Shown one piece after another: positions 16,491-24,539 of a stretch of DNA of 49,177 nt (position 1 is the stretch's first letter; the number at the start of each line of letters is the position of its first letter). The notes below the pieces were generated by a model that had not been told where the DNA came from, did no database searches, and was given only the letters and a program-made list of their open reading frames with translations. Origin of the DNA: Paraburkholderia oxyphila NBRC 105797 (lineage in GTDB: Bacteria > Pseudomonadota > Gammaproteobacteria > Burkholderiales > Burkholderiaceae); assembly GCF_000685075.1 (NCBI RefSeq), contig NZ_BAYD01000071.1:1-49177 (forward strand). Reading direction: 5' to 3'. Position numbers and translations under genes: made by a program.

Positions 16491-17339
16491 TCATTCGGCC
16501 GCGCGCGTCTTCTGCGTCTGCACGCCCAGCCCTTCAATGCCAAGGCGCACAGTCTGGCCCGGTTTCAGGTACACCGGCTCGGGCTTCACGCCCATGCCCA
16601 CGCCCGGCGGCGTGCCGGTGGAAATCACATCGCCCGGCTGCAGGCTCATGCACTGCGAGAGATACGACACCAGTTTCGCAACCGTAAAGATCATCGTGCG
16701 CGTGCTGCCGTTCTGGTAGCGGTGGCCGTCCACTTCGAGCCACATCGAGAGATTCTGCGGATCGGACACCTCATCGCGCGTGACGAGCCACGGGCCGGTC
16801 GGGCCGAAGGTGTCGAAGCCCTTGCCCTTGTCCCACTGGCCGCCGCGCTCGATCTGCCACTCGCGCTCCGACACGTCGTTGACGATGCAGTAGCCCGCCA
16901 CGTAGTTCAGTGCATCGGCCTCGCTCACGTTCTTCGCATGCTTGCCGATCACCACGCCCAGCTCGACTTCCCAGTCGGTCTTCTTCGAGCCGCGCGGGAT
17001 CTCGATGTCGTCGTCCGCGCCGATGATCGCGCTCGTCCACTTGTTGAACACCACCGGCTCGCTCGGCACCGGCATGCCCGATTCGGCGGCGTGATCGGCG
17101 TAGTTCAGGCCGATGCACACCATCTTGCCGATATGACCCACGCAGGGCCCGAGGCGCGGATTGCCCTCCACGAGCGGCAGCGTTTCGGGGTCGATCGTGC
17201 GCAGTTGCGCGAGGCCCGCGTCGGAGAGCACGTCGCCGGCGATGTCGGCAACGGCGCCCGACAGCGCGCGAATGCGGCCTTCGGTATCCAGAAGACCCGG
17301 CTTTTCATGCCCCTTGGGGCCATAGCGAAGCAATTTCAT
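16491..17339 (-). CDS. FAH family hydrolase, probable 2,4-diketo-3-deoxy-L-fuconate hydrolase
   Basis: 282 residues from the ATG at 17339. Residues ~65-275 are the fumarylacetoacetase fold, with the metal-binding acidic residues in VELGVVIGK and NDVSEREWQIERG and the conserved GTPPGVGMG turn. The leading MKLLRYGPKGHEKPGLLD is typical of the ureidoglycolate lyase/diketo-deoxy-fuconate hydrolase branch. That enzyme splits 2,4-diketo-3-deoxy-L-fuconate to pyruvate and lactate. Last gene of the operon, 25 bases after the SDR gene. The same fold serves L-rhamnose and other acid-sugar routes, so the exact sugar is inferred from its neighbours. Confidence 0.85.
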   Translation of the reverse strand: MKLLRYGPKGHEKPGLLDTEGRIRALSGAVADIAGDVLSDAGLAQLRTIDPETLPLVEGNPRLGPCVGHIGKMVCIGLNYADHAAESGMPVPSEPVVFNKWTSAIIGADDDIEIPRGSKKTDWEVELGVVIGKHAKNVSEADALNYVAGYCIVNDVSEREWQIERGGQWDKGKGFDTFGPTGPWLVTRDEVSDPQNLSMWLEVDGHRYQNGSTRTMIFTVAKLVSYLSQCMSLQPGDVISTGTPPGVGMGVKPEPVYLKPGQTVRLGIEGLGVQTQKTRAAE

Positions 17340-17364
17340 CGTCTCTGTTCCTTGATTTGGTGCA

Positions 17365-18108
17365 CTAGTTAGACCACCCGCCATCGATTACATGCGTCTG
17401 GCCAGTCGTGAACGCCGACTCGTCCGACGCGAGATAGAGCGCGAGCGCCGCGATCTCCTCGGGTTTGCCCACGCGGCCCATCGGCTGGCGCGCGACAAAG
17501 GCCGCGCGCGCCGCATCGACGCTCGTGCCCTGCGCCGCCGCCTGGGCGGCGATGCGCTCCTCGAGCGAGGGCGAGGCCACGGTGCCGGGGCAGATCGCGT
17601 TGCAACGGATGCCGCGCGTCACGAAGTCGGCGGCCACGGCCTTGGTCAACCCTATCACCGCCGCCTTGGACGCGCCGTAGACGAAGCGGTTGGGCACGCC
17701 CTTCACGCTCGACGCCGCCGACGACATATTGATGATCGAGCCGCCGCCCGCCTCCAGCATCGCGGGCAGGAAAGCGCGGATGGTCCGGTACATCGCTTTT
17801 ACGTTGAGGTCGAATGCGAAGTCCCAGTCCGCTTCGCTTGCTTCGAGAATCGAGCCCGCGTGCACGAAGCCCGCGCAGTTGAACAGCACGTCGACGGTGC
17901 CCAGTTCCCGTGCGAGCGCCGCGATGGCCGCGCCGTCGCGCACGTCGAGCTTGCGCGCCTCGACCGGCAAGGCTGCCAGCGCGTCGATGCGGATATCGGT
18001 CGCGATCACGCGTGCGCCCTCGCGCGCAAACAGCTCGGCCGCGGCGTAGCCGATGCCCTGGCCCGCTGCGGTGATCAGGGCCGTCTTGCCGGCCAGTCTT
18101 TGTGCCAT
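17365..18108 (-). CDS. SDR oxidoreductase, probable 2-keto-3-deoxy-L-fuconate dehydrogenase
   Basis: 247 residues. A Rossmann nucleotide motif (TAAGQGIG, 13-20), NCAG (77-80), a Ser near 130 and Tyr144-x3-Lys148 (YGASK) form the classical SDR active site; the end CxG.V...GGWSN is typical. It resembles the 2-keto-3-deoxy-L-fuconate 4-dehydrogenase described in Xanthomonas and Burkholderia L-fucose oxidation, which makes the diketo acid split by the following FAH hydrolase. Asp38 after the second strand suggests NAD(H) preference. Confidence 0.85.
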   Translation of the reverse strand: MAQRLAGKTALITAAGQGIGYAAAELFAREGARVIATDIRIDALAALPVEARKLDVRDGAAIAALARELGTVDVLFNCAGFVHAGSILEASEADWDFAFDLNVKAMYRTIRAFLPAMLEAGGGSIINMSSAASSVKGVPNRFVYGASKAAVIGLTKAVAADFVTRGIRCNAICPGTVASPSLEERIAAQAAAQGTSVDAARAAFVARQPMGRVGKPEEIAALALYLASDESAFTTGQTHVIDGGWSN

Positions 18109-18199
18109 CTGCCACTCCCGTCGATGCGGACGCGCTTGCCGCGTTCAGTTCAGTGATGAGGCTTGGGTTAATGATCGATGCGATGCCGCTGGGATGCCA

Positions 18200-18216
18200 C
18201 GCTTGTGAAGCAAGCG
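18200..18216. other. Hairpin in the lactonase-SDR spacer
   Basis: CGCTTG-TGAAG-CAAGCG, 6-base stem, within the 157-base gap between the lactonase and SDR genes; GGCCATTATGGCC, a near-palindrome, follows at once. It may stabilise or attenuate the operon mRNA here. Confidence 0.35.
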
Positions 18217-18265
18217 GCCATTATGGCCAGCCGCGCCAGCGCCGTGGCGGTTTAACGGACGTTTT

Positions 18266-19156
18266 CTAACCGGCTGGATCGGTCCGCAGCCCGTAGAACG
18301 CGGCCGCGTTGCCACCGAACACGGCGGCACGCTCGCGCTCGCCCAGACGCGCGAGCAGGCGCTCAGCGCTCGCATGCCAGCGTTCGTAGTCGCCGTTGAG
18401 ATTGAGCACGGGCCAGTCGCTGCCCCACATGAGCCGGTGCGCGCCGAAGCTCGCGAGCAGATGCTCGACCCACGGCCTGAGCGTGGCGTCGCTCCAGCCC
18501 GGCGCGGCCTCGGTGGCGAGACCCGACACCTTGCAGTACACCTGCGGAAAGCGCGCGAGGCGCGTGATCGCCTGCGACCACGCGGCGTAGCCAGGCGAGC
18601 CTGCGCCGCCCTCGCCGGCGTCCTTGATCGGCGGCTTCGCGCCGTGATCGATCACCACGCGCAGCGCGCGATGGCGCGCGAGGAACGTTTCGAGCGCGCT
18701 CGCGTGGCGCGTGATGATGAGCGCATCGAACGCGAGGTCGTGGGCGATCAGGGCCTCGATGGCGCGTGACGTATCCGCCTTCGCGATCCAGTCGTCGTCG
18801 GGCAGGTCTTGCAGCATCGGGCGCACGGCGCGCAGCTTGGGCTCGCGCGCCAGCTCGTCGATCAGCTCGGGCGCCAGCGGATCGTCGAGCGGCACCCAGC
18901 CCACTACGCCCGCGATCGAATCGTCGTGGCGCGCGAGATCGAGCAGATACCAGGTTTCGTCGACGGTGGGCGCCGCCTGCACGACCACGGTGCGCGCGAC
19001 GCCGCAGCGTGAGCGCAGCGGCGCAAGATCGGCGGGACCGAAGGACCGGTAGAGCGGCGCGCTCAGCTCGGGCGTGAGCCAGCCATAATCGCCGCGCGCG
19101 GGGTCCCAGTAGTGCTGGTGCGCGTCGATCTGCAGGTGCGCGATGTGCTTTGTCAT
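18266..19156 (-). CDS. Amidohydrolase family, probable L-fuconolactone hydrolase
   Basis: 296 residues from the ATG at 19156. It has the amidohydrolase_2 layout: IDAHQHYWDP at the N-terminus (HxH), GVVGWVPLDD, RAVRPMLQDLPDD, VIDHGAKPPI, VYCKVSGLATEA and LMWGSDWPVLNLNG (catalytic Asp). This combination is seen in sugar lactonases, including L-fucono-1,5-lactonase and L-rhamnono-lactonase. It should open the lactone made by the neighbouring aldo/keto reductase. It starts 25 bases after the reductase stop on the same strand. Confidence 0.87.
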   Translation of the reverse strand: MTKHIAHLQIDAHQHYWDPARGDYGWLTPELSAPLYRSFGPADLAPLRSRCGVARTVVVQAAPTVDETWYLLDLARHDDSIAGVVGWVPLDDPLAPELIDELAREPKLRAVRPMLQDLPDDDWIAKADTSRAIEALIAHDLAFDALIITRHASALETFLARHRALRVVIDHGAKPPIKDAGEGGAGSPGYAAWSQAITRLARFPQVYCKVSGLATEAAPGWSDATLRPWVEHLLASFGAHRLMWGSDWPVLNLNGDYERWHASAERLLARLGERERAAVFGGNAAAFYGLRTDPAG

Positions 19157-19181
19157 GGCGTCCGGCGTCGAGGGTTTGGCT

Positions 19182-20216
19182 TCAGGGCAGCGGCGCGCGT
19201 GCGTCGACGAGGCCCTCGTCGCGCAACGCGAGCCAAAACTCGGGCGGCAGCGTGGTCTCGAACGACGCCACGTTCTCGCGCACTTCCGCCGCGCTGCGCG
19301 CGCCGGTGAGCACGCTCGCCACGGCGGGATGCGCATAGGGAAACTGCAGCGCCGCCGCCGCGAGCGGCACGCCGTGCGCGCGGCAGACCGCTTCCAGGCG
19401 CGCCACGCGCTCCACCACGTCGGGCGGCGCCTCGCCGTAGTTGAACTTGCGGTCTCCGGCGAGACCGCGCGCGAGAATGCCCGAATTGAAAGCGCCGCCC
19501 AGCAGGATGCTCACGCCATGCTGGCTGCACGCGGGCAGCAGATCGTCAAGCGGCGCCTGTTCGAGCAGCGTGTAGCGGCCCGCCAGCAGTGCGCAGTCGA
19601 TCGGGAATTCGCGCATCGCTTCGAGTATCACTTCGCGCTCGTTCACGCCGAAACCCACGGCCTTGACCGCACCCGACGCGCGCAGTTCGTCCAGCGCGCG
19701 AAAACCGCCGCCATCCGTGAGTTGCCGCCAGTAGTGCGCGTTGCGCTCGCCATGCGTGAGGCGGCCGATGTCGTGCACGAGCAGGATGTCGATCTCGACG
19801 ATGCCGAGCCGCTGCTGGCTATCCTCGAACGAACGCAGGATGCCTTCGCGCGTGTAGTCGTAAATGGCTTCGAACGGCAGCGGATCTTGCCAGCCTTCGC
19901 TGCCGTCGTAGGGATGGGTGCGCGGCACGAAACGGCGGCCCACTTTGGTCGACAGCACATACTCGCGGCGCGGATAGCGCCGCAATGCATCGCCGAGGCG
20001 ATGCTCCGCTTTCGTATGGCCATAGTGCGGCGCCGTGTCGAACAAGCGCACGCCGGCCGCCCACGCGGCATCGACGGTGGCCTGCGCCTCTTCGCCGGTG
20101 AGATCTCGATACAGGCCGCCGAGCGGCGCCGTGCCCAGACTCAGCGCACTCACTTCGAGCGGCGTGCGCCCGATGCGGCGGCGCTGCGCGACCTGCGGAT
20201 GGGGCTCCTGCGCCAT
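19182..20216 (-). CDS. Aldo/keto reductase, probable L-fucose (D-threo-aldose) dehydrogenase
   Basis: 344 residues with ribosome site GAGGAG. The AKR catalytic tetrad is present: Asp60 (FDTAPHYG), Tyr65, Lys91 (LSTKVGR) and His148 (LLVHDIG). RTHPYDGSEGW and HDIGRLTHGE are shared with D-threo-aldose 1-dehydrogenases/L-fucose dehydrogenases, which oxidise L-fucose to the lactone with NAD(P)+. It is the first gene of the visible operon. Pyridoxal 4-dehydrogenase belongs to the same branch and is an alternative, but the three downstream genes favour a sugar acid route. Confidence 0.87.
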   Translation of the reverse strand: MAQEPHPQVAQRRRIGRTPLEVSALSLGTAPLGGLYRDLTGEEAQATVDAAWAAGVRLFDTAPHYGHTKAEHRLGDALRRYPRREYVLSTKVGRRFVPRTHPYDGSEGWQDPLPFEAIYDYTREGILRSFEDSQQRLGIVEIDILLVHDIGRLTHGERNAHYWRQLTDGGGFRALDELRASGAVKAVGFGVNEREVILEAMREFPIDCALLAGRYTLLEQAPLDDLLPACSQHGVSILLGGAFNSGILARGLAGDRKFNYGEAPPDVVERVARLEAVCRAHGVPLAAAALQFPYAHPAVASVLTGARSAAEVRENVASFETTLPPEFWLALRDEGLVDARAPLP

Positions 20217-20238
20217 GCGGGGTGTCTCCTCGATTGAA

Positions 20239-20440
20239 TCAACGATGCACGCCGCGCGTGGGCATCAGTGCTTCAGCGCTTACAGGCTTGCGTGCTTGCT
20301 GCGAAGCGACCACCGGCGCGCGCACTGGGCCGACCGGCTCGAAGGTGTTGTCCGTAAGAATAAACTCCTGATGGTCGGGCGTCTCCGAATTCGTGCGCGC
20401 ACGGCCGAAGACCGTGCAGGCGTTGCCGATGTTTCGGGAG
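20239..20440 (-). pseudogene. Possible C-terminal gene remnant
   Basis: On the minus strand about 65 codons ending at 20239 are strongly GC3-biased (NIGNACTVFGRARTNSETPD, EFILTDNTFEPVGPV, ending PTRGVHR), whereas the sequence upstream of about 20440 loses this bias. No start with a ribosome site is found. The stop lies 22 bases before the aldo/keto reductase gene, as for an upstream operon gene. I could not recognise the family. It may be the end of a gene cut off when the toxin-antitoxin block arrived, or a small intact gene with an unseen start. Confidence 0.35.
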
Positions 20441-20495
20441 GGGTGAGGCAAGCCGCTGGCGGGACGATATGCCTCAGCCCCATACGTTTCACTTA

Positions 20496-20524
20496 TTGCA
20501 TTTAATTCACTTGTTTCATATAGT
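20496..20524 (+). promoter_or_regulatory. Probable sigma-70 promoter of the toxin-antitoxin pair
   Basis: TTGCAT (20496-20501) is 17 bases from TATAGT (20519-20524) in an AT-rich patch unlike the surrounding DNA, 48 bases before the antitoxin ATG. Confidence 0.45.
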
Positions 20525-20571
20525 ATGTGCATCGCAGGCAGCTATTGGCTACACGCATCAGGAGCCACGCC

Positions 20572-21042
20572 ATGCCCACTCTCAAACGAAATCCCAAGGA
20601 AGCACCTCCGGCAATGAGCGAACACGAAATGGAACTGGCCCGCGTCGCGCAGCGCTGCATCATGGAAGCGCTCGATCACTCGCGAGCGGTCTCCATCACG
20701 CTCACGACCGAAACCGGCCTCCATCCCTCGATCGAAGTGCCGCCCGCCGCGCTCAAGCTCATCGGCCAGTTGCTCGGTGCAATGAGCGAAGGCAAGACCG
20801 TTGTGCTCATGCCCGACAAGCAGGAGTTCACAACCGTCGAAGCCGCCAACTACCTCAACGTCTCGCGGCCGTTCGTGATCAAGGAGATCGAGGAAGGCCG
20901 GCTCAAGCACCGCATGGTCGGCACCCACCGTCGCATCGCCGTGGAAGACCTGCTGGCGTACGAGCGCGCGATGCGCGAACGGCAGTCCGCCGCGCTCGAC
21001 CGCATGGCTGAAAACGCCCGCGACCTCGGGCTGGATTACTGA
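20572..21042 (+). CDS. Excisionase-type helix-turn-helix protein, probable antitoxin
   Basis: 156 residues from the ATG at 20572 (GGAG 9 bases upstream; the frame also opens at 20527 without a site). Residues ~85-135 form a MerR/excisionase-type winged helix: EFTTVEAANYLNVSRPFVIK, then HRMVGTHRRI. The first ~80 residues are helical. Such proteins pair with PIN-domain toxins: they neutralise the nuclease and repress their own promoter. The toxin gene starts directly after its stop codon. Function is inferred from the pairing. Confidence 0.8.
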   Translation: MPTLKRNPKEAPPAMSEHEMELARVAQRCIMEALDHSRAVSITLTTETGLHPSIEVPPAALKLIGQLLGAMSEGKTVVLMPDKQEFTTVEAANYLNVSRPFVIKEIEEGRLKHRMVGTHRRIAVEDLLAYERAMRERQSAALDRMAENARDLGLDY

Positions 21043-21624
21043 ATGGCGGGGAACGCACGCTACACGGCTTTACTGGACGCGTGCGTTCTGTTCCCCATTG
21101 CCATGACCGATGCGCTCATGAGCCTCGCAACCGCGGGACTTTTTGCTGCAAAGTGGACGCGTCGCATTGAACAAGAATGGATGGCGGCCCTGGAGCGGCA
21201 TCGCCCCGATCTCGTGGGCAAATTAGACGTGCGCCGCGACGCCATGCACGACGCCGTACCGGACTGGCAAATCCCGGACGGAGCATGGAAACACCTCGTG
21301 CCCTCTATCGCGCTACCCGATCCCAACGACGCACACGTACTCGCAGCCGCTATTGCGGGCCACGCCGACTGCATCGTCACAACGAACCTGCGCGATTTTC
21401 CTGCTGAGGCAGTCGCGGCCCATGGCATCGACGTGGTCGATCCCGATCGCTTCATCGTCCGTCAGTGGGATCTCGATACGCTCGTCTGCATCGCTGCGTT
21501 CAAGCGAATGCGGGCGCGCTGGAAAAAGCCCGAAGCCACCGCTGAGGATTTTGCCCGCGCGCTCGAACGCGGCGGGCTGCCGGGCACGGCCATGCGAATC
21601 AGGGAAGCCGTGGAGTTGATCTAA
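21043..21624 (+). CDS. PIN-domain protein, probable VapC-like toxin (PIN_3 type)
   Basis: 193 residues; ATG adjoins the antitoxin TGA with no gap, so translation is probably coupled. PIN-domain acidic residues are visible: Asp12 (LLDACVLF), Glu43 or Glu45 (RIEQEW), Asp96 (DPNDAHVLAAA) and Asp118 (TTNLRDFP). PIN domains are Mg-dependent RNases that cleave tRNA, rRNA or mRNA. It is longer than classical VapC (~130), with a ~50-residue C-terminal helical extension (AEDFARALERGGLPGTAMRI). No target can be named. Confidence 0.82.
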   Translation: MAGNARYTALLDACVLFPIAMTDALMSLATAGLFAAKWTRRIEQEWMAALERHRPDLVGKLDVRRDAMHDAVPDWQIPDGAWKHLVPSIALPDPNDAHVLAAAIAGHADCIVTTNLRDFPAEAVAAHGIDVVDPDRFIVRQWDLDTLVCIAAFKRMRARWKKPEATAEDFARALERGGLPGTAMRIREAVELI

Positions 21625-21673
21625 TCCGCCGTGCCCATGCTCGTGCGATGGCATGCTCCATTCCAGCGGCGTC

Positions 21674-23704
21674 TCACCTCTTCACCACCACCGGTCCTTC
21701 GCTCCCTTCTCCACCCTTCGCCTCCCGCGCGACGATTGCCACGAAGAGCCGCTCCAGATCGCGCGTGAACCGCACCGTATCGAAGAGCGGCGCATCGGCC
21801 TTCGCCCGTGCGAGCCGTTTGCGGATCTGCGCATGCCAGGCCGGATCGCTCGCGAGCGCGAGCGCAATCTGAAAATAAGCGTCGAGATCGCGCGCAACCA
21901 GCGCTTCGAGCCCCACCGCGTGCAGCAGGCTCGCGCCCACGCGGCCCGCGAACAGCGAGCCCAGCGCCGACACCATCGGCACGCCCGCCCACAACGCGTC
22001 GCTGCCGGTCGTGTGCGAGCCGGTCGGCAGCGTGTCGAGTGCGAGGTCCGCGAGTTGCAGCCGCGCGAGATGCGCCTCCTGCGGCAAGCGCTTCGCGAAA
22101 ATCACGCGCTCGCGTGCCACGCCGTTCGTTTCGAAGAAGTCGTGCAGATTCGCCTGCGCCCGCTCGCTCCCCGGATCGAGCAGCCAGAGCACACTGCCCG
22201 GCGTCGCGGCAAGCAGGCGGCACCAGACCGCCGCCACCTGCGCATTGAGCTTGAAGGTCTGATTGAAGCTGCAGAACACGAAGCCACGCTCGGGCAAGCC
22301 CACTTCGGCGCGCGAAGGCGGCCGCCCGCACTGGCGCCGATGGTCGTTCGGCTGGTAGCAATGCGGCATCAGCGCGAGCGTCTCGCTGTAGTGCGGCGCC
22401 GCGGCAGACGGCGTCACCACCGCATCGCCGATCACATAGTCCGCGAGGCGCGGCTCGCCGAGCGAGCCCGGATAGCCCAGCCAGCTCACGATCACGGGCG
22501 TGGGCCGCAGCGCCGTGATGCCGAGGCGCGTGCCGGTCGTATAGCCCTTCAGATCGACGAGCAGGTGGATGCCGTCGTCCGCGATCTGCGCTGCCGCCTG
22601 CGCGTCGGTGAGCGCGCCGATCTCGTGCAGCGTGGCGGGCAGCGCCGCGAGCCGTTCGCGCCATGCGGCATCGGGCACGGCCTCGCCGTACGAATACAGA
22701 TGGATGTCGAAGCGCGCGGGGTCGTGCAGTTCGAGCACACCCGCGAGCAGGCGCAGCGTGGCGTGATCGTAGAAGTCGGAGGAGAGATAGCCGATGCGCA
22801 GGCGCGCATCCGCCTCCCAGGCCGCCAGCGCCTCGGCAAGACCCGCGCCGCGTGCGACGAGCGGCGGCGCGGCCAGCTCGCCGCGCCAGCGCGACTGCGC
22901 GAAGCGCCGCCCGGCCTCGCGGTGCAGCCCCGGCGTGAGCGCCGGGATGCCCAGCAGCCCCCACGGCGTGAGATTCTCGGCCGCGCCCGTGGCGACCATC
23001 TCGAGCGCCGCCTGGTCGATCTTGTCCAGATCGCGCCAGTGCGCAACGCGCCGCCGCACGTACTGCGCCGACTCCCAGCGCCCGCCCCGGCAGTACGCTT
23101 CGTCGGCCTCGTCGAGGCGATTCAGGCGCTCCAGCAAGCCGCCGTAGCACTGCCAGAAGTGCGCCGACTTCGGCTCGAGCTCGAGCGCACGCCTCAGGCT
23201 CGCCTCGGCAGCCTCGTACAGCCCTGCCTCCTGCTGCACCATGGCGAGATTGCCGTGCGCGAGGGCATAGCCGGGATCGATTTCAATGGCCGCGCGATAC
23301 GCGGCCTCGGCGTGAGTGGCGTCGTTGCGCTTCTTGAGGAGGTTGCCCACGTTGTTGAACATGCGCGCCTCGCGCACGCCCAGATTGATGGCCGCGAAGT
23401 AAGCCGCGATCGCCTCGTTGTCGCGGCCCTGCCAGAGCAGCGTCCACGCGAGGTCGCGCTGCAGCGCCCCATTCTCGCCCATCGAAAGCGCCTGGCGGAT
23501 CGCCTGTTCGCCTTCCACATAGCGCTTCTGGCGCGCGAGCGCGACGCCAAGCTGATGCCACGCAGCGACAGACTGCGGATCCTGCGCCACGATTTCGCGA
23601 AAAAGGGCCTCGGCAAGCGTGTACTGCTCGGCGTTCAGGCGGTCGATGCCGCGCTTGAGCAATGCGTCGGAACGCGACGACGGAGTCGGAGTGGAGATTT
23701 TCAT
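21674..23704 (-). CDS. TPR protein with O-GlcNAc transferase (SPINDLY-like) domain
   Basis: 676 residues. Residues ~20-230 hold about five tetratricopeptide repeats (AWHQLGVALARQKRYVEGEQ, ALAHGNLAMVQQEAGLYEAAE). The rest is the GT41 fold: RIGYLSSDFYDHATLRLLAG, LLVDLKGYTTGTRLGI, PVIVSWLGYPGSLG, FCSFNQTFKLNAQV, LWLLDPGSERAQANL and DTLPTGSHTTGSDALWAGVP. This matches eukaryotic OGT/SPINDLY-type enzymes, which glycosylate Ser/Thr using UDP-GlcNAc or GDP-fucose. In beta-proteobacteria such proteins modify flagellins or surface proteins; the target is unknown. The ATG at 23704 is used; no strong ribosome site is visible. It is convergent with the toxin gene. Confidence 0.88.
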   Translation of the reverse strand: MKISTPTPSSRSDALLKRGIDRLNAEQYTLAEALFREIVAQDPQSVAAWHQLGVALARQKRYVEGEQAIRQALSMGENGALQRDLAWTLLWQGRDNEAIAAYFAAINLGVREARMFNNVGNLLKKRNDATHAEAAYRAAIEIDPGYALAHGNLAMVQQEAGLYEAAEASLRRALELEPKSAHFWQCYGGLLERLNRLDEADEAYCRGGRWESAQYVRRRVAHWRDLDKIDQAALEMVATGAAENLTPWGLLGIPALTPGLHREAGRRFAQSRWRGELAAPPLVARGAGLAEALAAWEADARLRIGYLSSDFYDHATLRLLAGVLELHDPARFDIHLYSYGEAVPDAAWRERLAALPATLHEIGALTDAQAAAQIADDGIHLLVDLKGYTTGTRLGITALRPTPVIVSWLGYPGSLGEPRLADYVIGDAVVTPSAAAPHYSETLALMPHCYQPNDHRRQCGRPPSRAEVGLPERGFVFCSFNQTFKLNAQVAAVWCRLLAATPGSVLWLLDPGSERAQANLHDFFETNGVARERVIFAKRLPQEAHLARLQLADLALDTLPTGSHTTGSDALWAGVPMVSALGSLFAGRVGASLLHAVGLEALVARDLDAYFQIALALASDPAWHAQIRKRLARAKADAPLFDTVRFTRDLERLFVAIVAREAKGGEGSEGPVVVKR

Positions 23705-23893
23705 CACGCCATCGTAGGAAGCGTGATGGGGTGCGAATATCAGAACGTTCCTGGTTTTCTGCGGCGCACGCCGGGCCCTTGCGCGCGTTCAGCATCGCGA
23801 CTGGAAGCCCGGCGCGCAAAACGGTTAGAATGGCCACCCTCTCAAAATACCGTCCGGTGTGCGCAAGGCGCGCCGGACGCGCATGCATACCTC

Positions 23894-24439
23894 ATGGCGA
23901 AACTTCTGACCGATCAAGAATTCCAGCGTTTTTCCGAGCTTCAGCAGAAACAGGCCAGCTTCACGATTTCGAGCGAGGAAGCCGACGAATTGCGCGATAT
24001 CGTCGCGCGCGCCCAGCAAAAGCGCGACGACCGCGCGAGCGCGATGAAGACCGTCGAAACCGCGATCGAGCAATTCGAGATCACGCCCGATGAGTTGTTC
24101 TCGGCCGAGCAGATTGCCGAAGCCGCGCGCAACTTCGGTCTGATCCCGGCCACGCGCAAGGAGCGCGTGCTGCCGCCTTCGCTGACCCTCAACGGCAAGA
24201 CGCATCAGTGGACGACGCGCGCCCTGCCCGAGGAAATCCGCACGCCGCTGTTCGAGGCGTTCCAGGGCGGCCAGTCGGTCAAGGCATTCATCGCCACGCC
24301 GAAGGACGCCGCGCGTTGCGCCGCGACCATCGCCCGGCTCGAGAAGGAAACCGGCGCGCAATACGCACAGGCCTGGCTCGAAGAGCTCGCCGTCACGCGT
24401 GCCCAGGTGGACGACGCGCTCACGAAAATCGCCGCCTGA
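23894..24439 (+). CDS. H-NS-like small protein of unknown function
   Basis: 181 residues. Residues 1-~70 form an amphipathic coiled coil (ELQQKQASFTISSEEADELR...AIEQFEITPDELF). The end of this coil, IEQFEITPDELF, resembles the linker of H-NS family proteins in this group (IAEYDITPEELGF in the H-NS gene of this window). The next segment (LNGKTHQWTTRALPEEI) recalls the GxTWxGRGxxPxW DNA-binding loop but lacks the Gly-Arg-Gly core. The last ~60 residues are a helical extension not seen in H-NS. It is probably a diverged relative or partner of H-NS; this is inference. The ribosome site is weak. Confidence 0.6.
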   Translation: MAKLLTDQEFQRFSELQQKQASFTISSEEADELRDIVARAQQKRDDRASAMKTVETAIEQFEITPDELFSAEQIAEAARNFGLIPATRKERVLPPSLTLNGKTHQWTTRALPEEIRTPLFEAFQGGQSVKAFIATPKDAARCAATIARLEKETGAQYAQAWLEELAVTRAQVDDALTKIAA

Positions 24440-24539
24440 TTGCGGCTGGCGAGAATCCAGGCCTGATGCAACGGCATGACACGGAGGCGCCGCGCAGCGA
24501 AGCTGCGCCGCACCGTGCCTCCGGACAGGACACGCCGCG

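Larger units (their letters stand above)
20217..20571. other. Spacer between sugar operon and toxin-antitoxin pair
   Basis: This 355-base gap contains a possible gene remnant on the minus strand (20239 to about 20440, separate entry) and an AT-rich promoter region for the antitoxin gene from about 20480 on. No clear promoter for the sugar operon was seen; its first gene may be served from further upstream or by the remnant region. Confidence 0.5.

Noticed and set aside
20239..20532. Full 97-residue minus-strand frame as an intact gene
   Set aside because: Upstream third lacks coding bias and a ribosome site; kept only as a possible remnant.
21653..24439. 928-residue open frame on the plus strand
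   Set aside because: Mostly antisense to the TPR/OGT gene; only its last 181 codons (from 23894) look like a real gene.
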